Origin: Anagrus nilaparvatae
Taxonomy: Eukaryota; Arthropoda; Insecta; Hymenoptera; Mymaridae
Length of the DNA: 64,000 nt
Direction: 5' to 3'
NCBI GenBank assembly: GCA_022575985.1
Contig: JAKSXM010000007.1
Location: forward strand, 53,536,501-53,600,500
Position 1 is the first letter of the stretch. Each line of letters opens with the position of its first letter. Position numbers and translations under genes: made by a program. Below the pieces are notes generated by a model. That model made no database searches. It was not told where the DNA came from and worked only from the letters and a program-made list of their open reading frames with translations. Shown here in pieces: positions 60,881 through 64,000 of this stretch.

Positions 60881-62278
60881 AATTATTATTTTATTAAAAT
60901 TGAGAATAGCTTTATGCCACAATATTCAATCAAACTTTGAAATTTTGTGGTTTCAATTTCATAAAGTTAGATGTCTTCTAGTTCGATAATGTGATAAAAA
61001 AAATTTATTATTTTCTGTAAAAGTAACATCTGACAATATATTTGCAATTTAATATCAAATTCCATTAAAAAAAAATTATCTATTTTTTTTTTTTTAATTT
61101 TAAATTATTAAGAGCTCCAGAAAATTAACATTTTTGACAGATTATAATAGGGATAGAAACGAATGAATTTTCCCATATCTCACATACCATCCATAGCTGC
61201 CAGTACACACTACATTATTTGGTTATGCGGTTTAGTCATTTCTCTGCTTACACTTTTTTTGCATTTTTAATTGCTTCCAAAAATTAGGGGTCGTGATAGT
61301 AGCATTTATTGATCATTTCCCTTATACGTTCACTGCGATTTGTTAAAAAAAAGCATAGCTTTCTTAAAATAACTTTAAAATCTGCTGTTGTTCTCTCAAA
61401 TTAACTTTCTACTTCCTTATTAATAGCTAAGGATAATTTTTTATTCAGTAGGTATTCAGTAAAAAGATCTAGGTTTTGATTCAAGTTACTAGTATTCCAT
61501 TAGTCCTAAACTGGTTTTAATTTTTTTGGTACCCGAAACGAGTTAGAGATTTAAATTAAATAAAAAAAAAATAGATATAAATAATTAAGTACTATGGAAT
61601 TGAAATTGCATTATAAATTTTTCTTTTGTAAAAAAAAGTTTATTGTAAATAATTATTAATTTTTTATAATTAAAAAAAAATCTATAAATAGTATATGGTT
61701 ACATTAATTACAGCAAATAAAGAAGTCTATTTTCGTATTTTAATAAAATGATATAAAATTATCCGTATTATTGATTTAATTAAAAATTGACATCTATAGT
61801 TATTTATAAATAACTGTATAAAAAGGTATAGCATATTTTTTTAATTTGATCATCATTTGCATATATATAAATTATGTTAATTTACACTGATAAAAAATTC
61901 TGCTTGCGGTTAACATTATTTCGTTTTTCTTTTGCTCAAACTATCGCCAAAAAACTTGAAATGTAAAGAAAATTAATAATTGTTTTCCTCAAAACAACGG
62001 CATAAAAAAAATAGTATATTATGATACATGTCCAAAAAATTTTATGGCCTAGGGTTGAATACCATTTTTTAAAAATATGTGTTTTTTGGACGCTGACAAG
62101 AAAAATTATCTCTCGGTAGTAAAAAAAGAATGTCGGATTGCAATTTACGAGCGAACTGGGCCATTCTTTATTTTTGTGGCTCAGGATAAAAATATATTAT
62201 TTTTTTCTCATAAGGAAGCTTCGATCTACAAACCTCCGTAAGCGCAAAACCGTAACATAATGCGAAATACAAGAGACA
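60881..62278 (+). other. Presumed 3' UTR and downstream AT-rich sequence
   Basis: After the TAG there is AT-rich sequence with a possible AATAAA at about 61559. From about 62040 a block resembles 50860-51060 and 63110-63240 (GAATTGCAATTTACGAGC-like wording), so it is a dispersed repeat. No coding frame or RNA gene was recognised. Confidence 0.45.
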
Positions 62279-62416
62279 TTCTACAATTGAGCGATTGATG
62301 CTTGCGATTGAACACTACTTTGCGCAGTAAGTTTTTTGATATGAGGAATTGACTTCTGCGCAACGTTACGTTAGGTTACGTTCAATCGCAGGCTTCAATC
62401 ACTCAATTGTAGAAAG
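62279..62416. repeat. Palindromic mini-element (138 bp)
   Basis: TTCTACAATTGAGCGATTGA and the downstream TCAATCACTCAATTGTAGAA are complementary; the match continues into GCTTGCGATTGAAC and GTTCAATCGCAGGC. A small MITE directly beside the GC-rich cluster. Confidence 0.7.
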
Positions 62417-62429
62417 TCCTTAAGGCAGG

Positions 62430-63040
62430 TTCTACTTTTATTGTGCGCATTGCGTTGCGGCTGCGACCCCCTTTTACGGCGTTTGTGGAACCACCCTAAG
62501 GCCCCATCTACATAAGCCGCAAAAGGGTGCGCAACCGCAAGCGCAATTGCGTCGTGATGCGCAGAAAACGATTTTGTTCGAGTTGCGTAGAAGACAAAAT
62601 TAGTTTCTGCGCATTGCGCCGCAATCACGCTTGCGCTTTCGGTTGCGCCCCTCTTTTGCGGCTTCTGTAGAAGGGGCCTAATCCACAGGCTGATTCTAAA
62701 AACTTCGTAAATGAAGGTCACCAACGCAAACTTAGCCGCAACACAATGCGCACAACATAATTTTCGTTTGTACACATGCGTGTTGTGTTGTGCGCATTGT
62801 GTTGCGGCTACGCTTGCGGTTGGAAACCCCATTTACGGTGTTTGTAGAATTAGCGTGAGCAACTCCAAATCCACAAAATCTTCTTCTGCGCATTGCATTG
62901 CGCTCACACTTGCGGTGCGCCTCGGATTTACGGTTTCTGTAGATGGGGCCTGACTCGGGCCTGACAAAAAATCGTATTGTGCGCATTGCGGCTGCGTTCG
63001 CGGTGGCGACTTTCATTTACGGCTATTGTAGAATCAGCCT
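62430..63040. repeat. GC-rich cluster of small inverted-repeat elements
   Basis: About seven half-units of roughly 80-90 bases share TGCGCATTGCGTTGCGGCTG, a TTTACGG word and an end like TCTGTAGAA(G/T)(G/C)(A/G)GCCT. Two complete inverted pairs are seen: 62499-62679 (ends AGGCCCCATCTACATAAG and TTCTGTAGAAGGGGCCT) and 62687-62855 (ends AGGCTGATTCTAAAAAC and GTTTGTAGAATTAGCGT). Single half-units flank them at 62430-62500, 62871-62951 and 62957-63040. GC content is far above the surroundings. Frames of 80-145 codons on both strands run through the cluster, but they follow the repeats and are not called as genes. Confidence 0.7.
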
Positions 63041-64000
63041 CACCGGCAAGAAAGTATATTGTATTTCCCGGATGCTACGCGTACAGCAAAGACTTGTTTT
63101 CTTTCCACTGACCTAGTAAAATAATAAACGACCCTGGACAATAAAAAAAGAATGCCTCAAATCGCAATTCACTATCTTGGGCTTTGCCTCAGAGAATAAT
63201 TTACGTAATTTGGACCACACTATTTTTATCGTCATGTATTGTAATGCACTATTTTAATTTTCTTTACGTTCAAAGTTATTTGCGACTGTTTTAGCATATA
63301 AAAACCTTGCCAGAAACGAATTTTTTTCAGTGTATTTATTTAAAAAGTAAAAGTAATAAATTTACTGAAAATAAAGCATTTATGTAAAATAATAACAAAT
63401 ATAGGAAAAAATATTGTAAATAATATTTTAAATACAAACACTCATTACTGATAAAATTAAATAAAAATATATAGAGAGAAAACAAAAAAAAGAATTTAAA
63501 CAATTATTTAAATTTTGTAAATGTTGATATTATTTCACTAAATGGAATAAAACTTTTTTCTCAGTAACTCAAGTAAATCAACATTTTCAGATAAATAAAA
63601 AAATGGATTTGCAATTACAAATTTACAAACGCTTTTTTTTTAATCGTTTTATTTTTAAACATTAAATTTTTATTTACTTATATTTACAATTTTATTTGGA
63701 TGTAAATAATTTATTTAAAAAAACAAGATTTTCGAGTAATATGATTTGTTTACGTAATTGAATACTGCGTCAACATTTTTTATTTACTGCATAAAGTTGC
63801 TATCGAGTTACTTTGAAAAAAAGTTACTTACTAATTGTAAATAAATAAATTAAAAGTATATGTGCTATGTTTACATTTGATTAAAATTTTATATTTTTAA
63901 CAAAAAATTTCTTTTTCAAGAATTAAATATTCTAAGCTCCGAAGAATATATGTTAAATGAAAATGAGCTTTTTAGAATAAATTTATTTTGAAAATTTGTA
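63041..64000. other. AT-rich non-coding tail of the window
   Basis: From 63110 to 63240 there is a relic of a dispersed repeat related to 50860-51060. The rest is low-complexity AT-rich sequence, with no frame, RNA gene or inverted repeat that I can support. Confidence 0.5.

Noticed and set aside
62395..63016. Overlapping frames of 80-145 codons on both strands
   Set aside because: They run through GC-rich inverted repeats, contain repeat-encoded words such as AATQCAQHN on both strands, and start or end inside elements.

Overview
This window is AT-rich eukaryotic DNA, very probably from an insect. The evidence is a dispersed-exon gene for a DIP/lachesin-type neuronal immunoglobulin protein, spliceosomal introns with GT...AG ends, and a dense load of DNA transposons (Helitron-like, Helentron/INE-1-like, piggyBac-like, CACTA-like and many foldback/MITE elements). 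I cannot fix the order or species from the sequence alone. No CRISPR array, operon, rRNA or convincing tRNA was seen.

Host gene. Seven exons on the + strand (1923-2020, 38099-38306, 46171-46326, 49384-49518, 49839-49973, 50679-50834, 60666-60880) join in frame into three immunoglobulin domains and a short hydrophobic C-terminus. The first exons (signal peptide) lie upstream of the window. The first visible intron is 36 kb, and most of the window is intron sequence filled with repeats.

Repeat landscape. 2.58-6.72 kb is a large inverted-repeat element with internal tandem arrays. 9.18-17.96 kb is a head-to-tail array of about nine Helitron-like units, including an apparently exact 560-bp tandem duplication; the last unit is interrupted by a 3.3-kb element with Helentron/INE-1-like termini. 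A second, 6.5-kb copy of that family lies at 30.8-37.3 kb and carries two long palindromes and a small TIR element. 44.51-45.46 kb is a short piggyBac-like element with TTAA on both sides. 62.28-63.04 kb is a GC-rich cluster of small inverted-repeat elements. Several other palindromes, hairpins and tandem arrays are listed separately.

Highlight. The last intron of the immunoglobulin gene holds a complete-looking 8-kb CACTA/EnSpm-like transposon (52192-60185). It begins CACTG and ends CAGTG, and both ends carry subterminal arrays of the palindrome CTATTTGAnTCAAATAG. Inside are two divergently transcribed, apparently intact genes: an 891-residue zinc-finger transposase (single + strand ORF) and an 11-exon minus-strand gene whose exons I could join with open reading frame and matching splice phases into about 695 residues. 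The transposase would cut and join the ends. The second protein is, by analogy with plant TNPA, a candidate for binding the subterminal repeats, but that role is inference.
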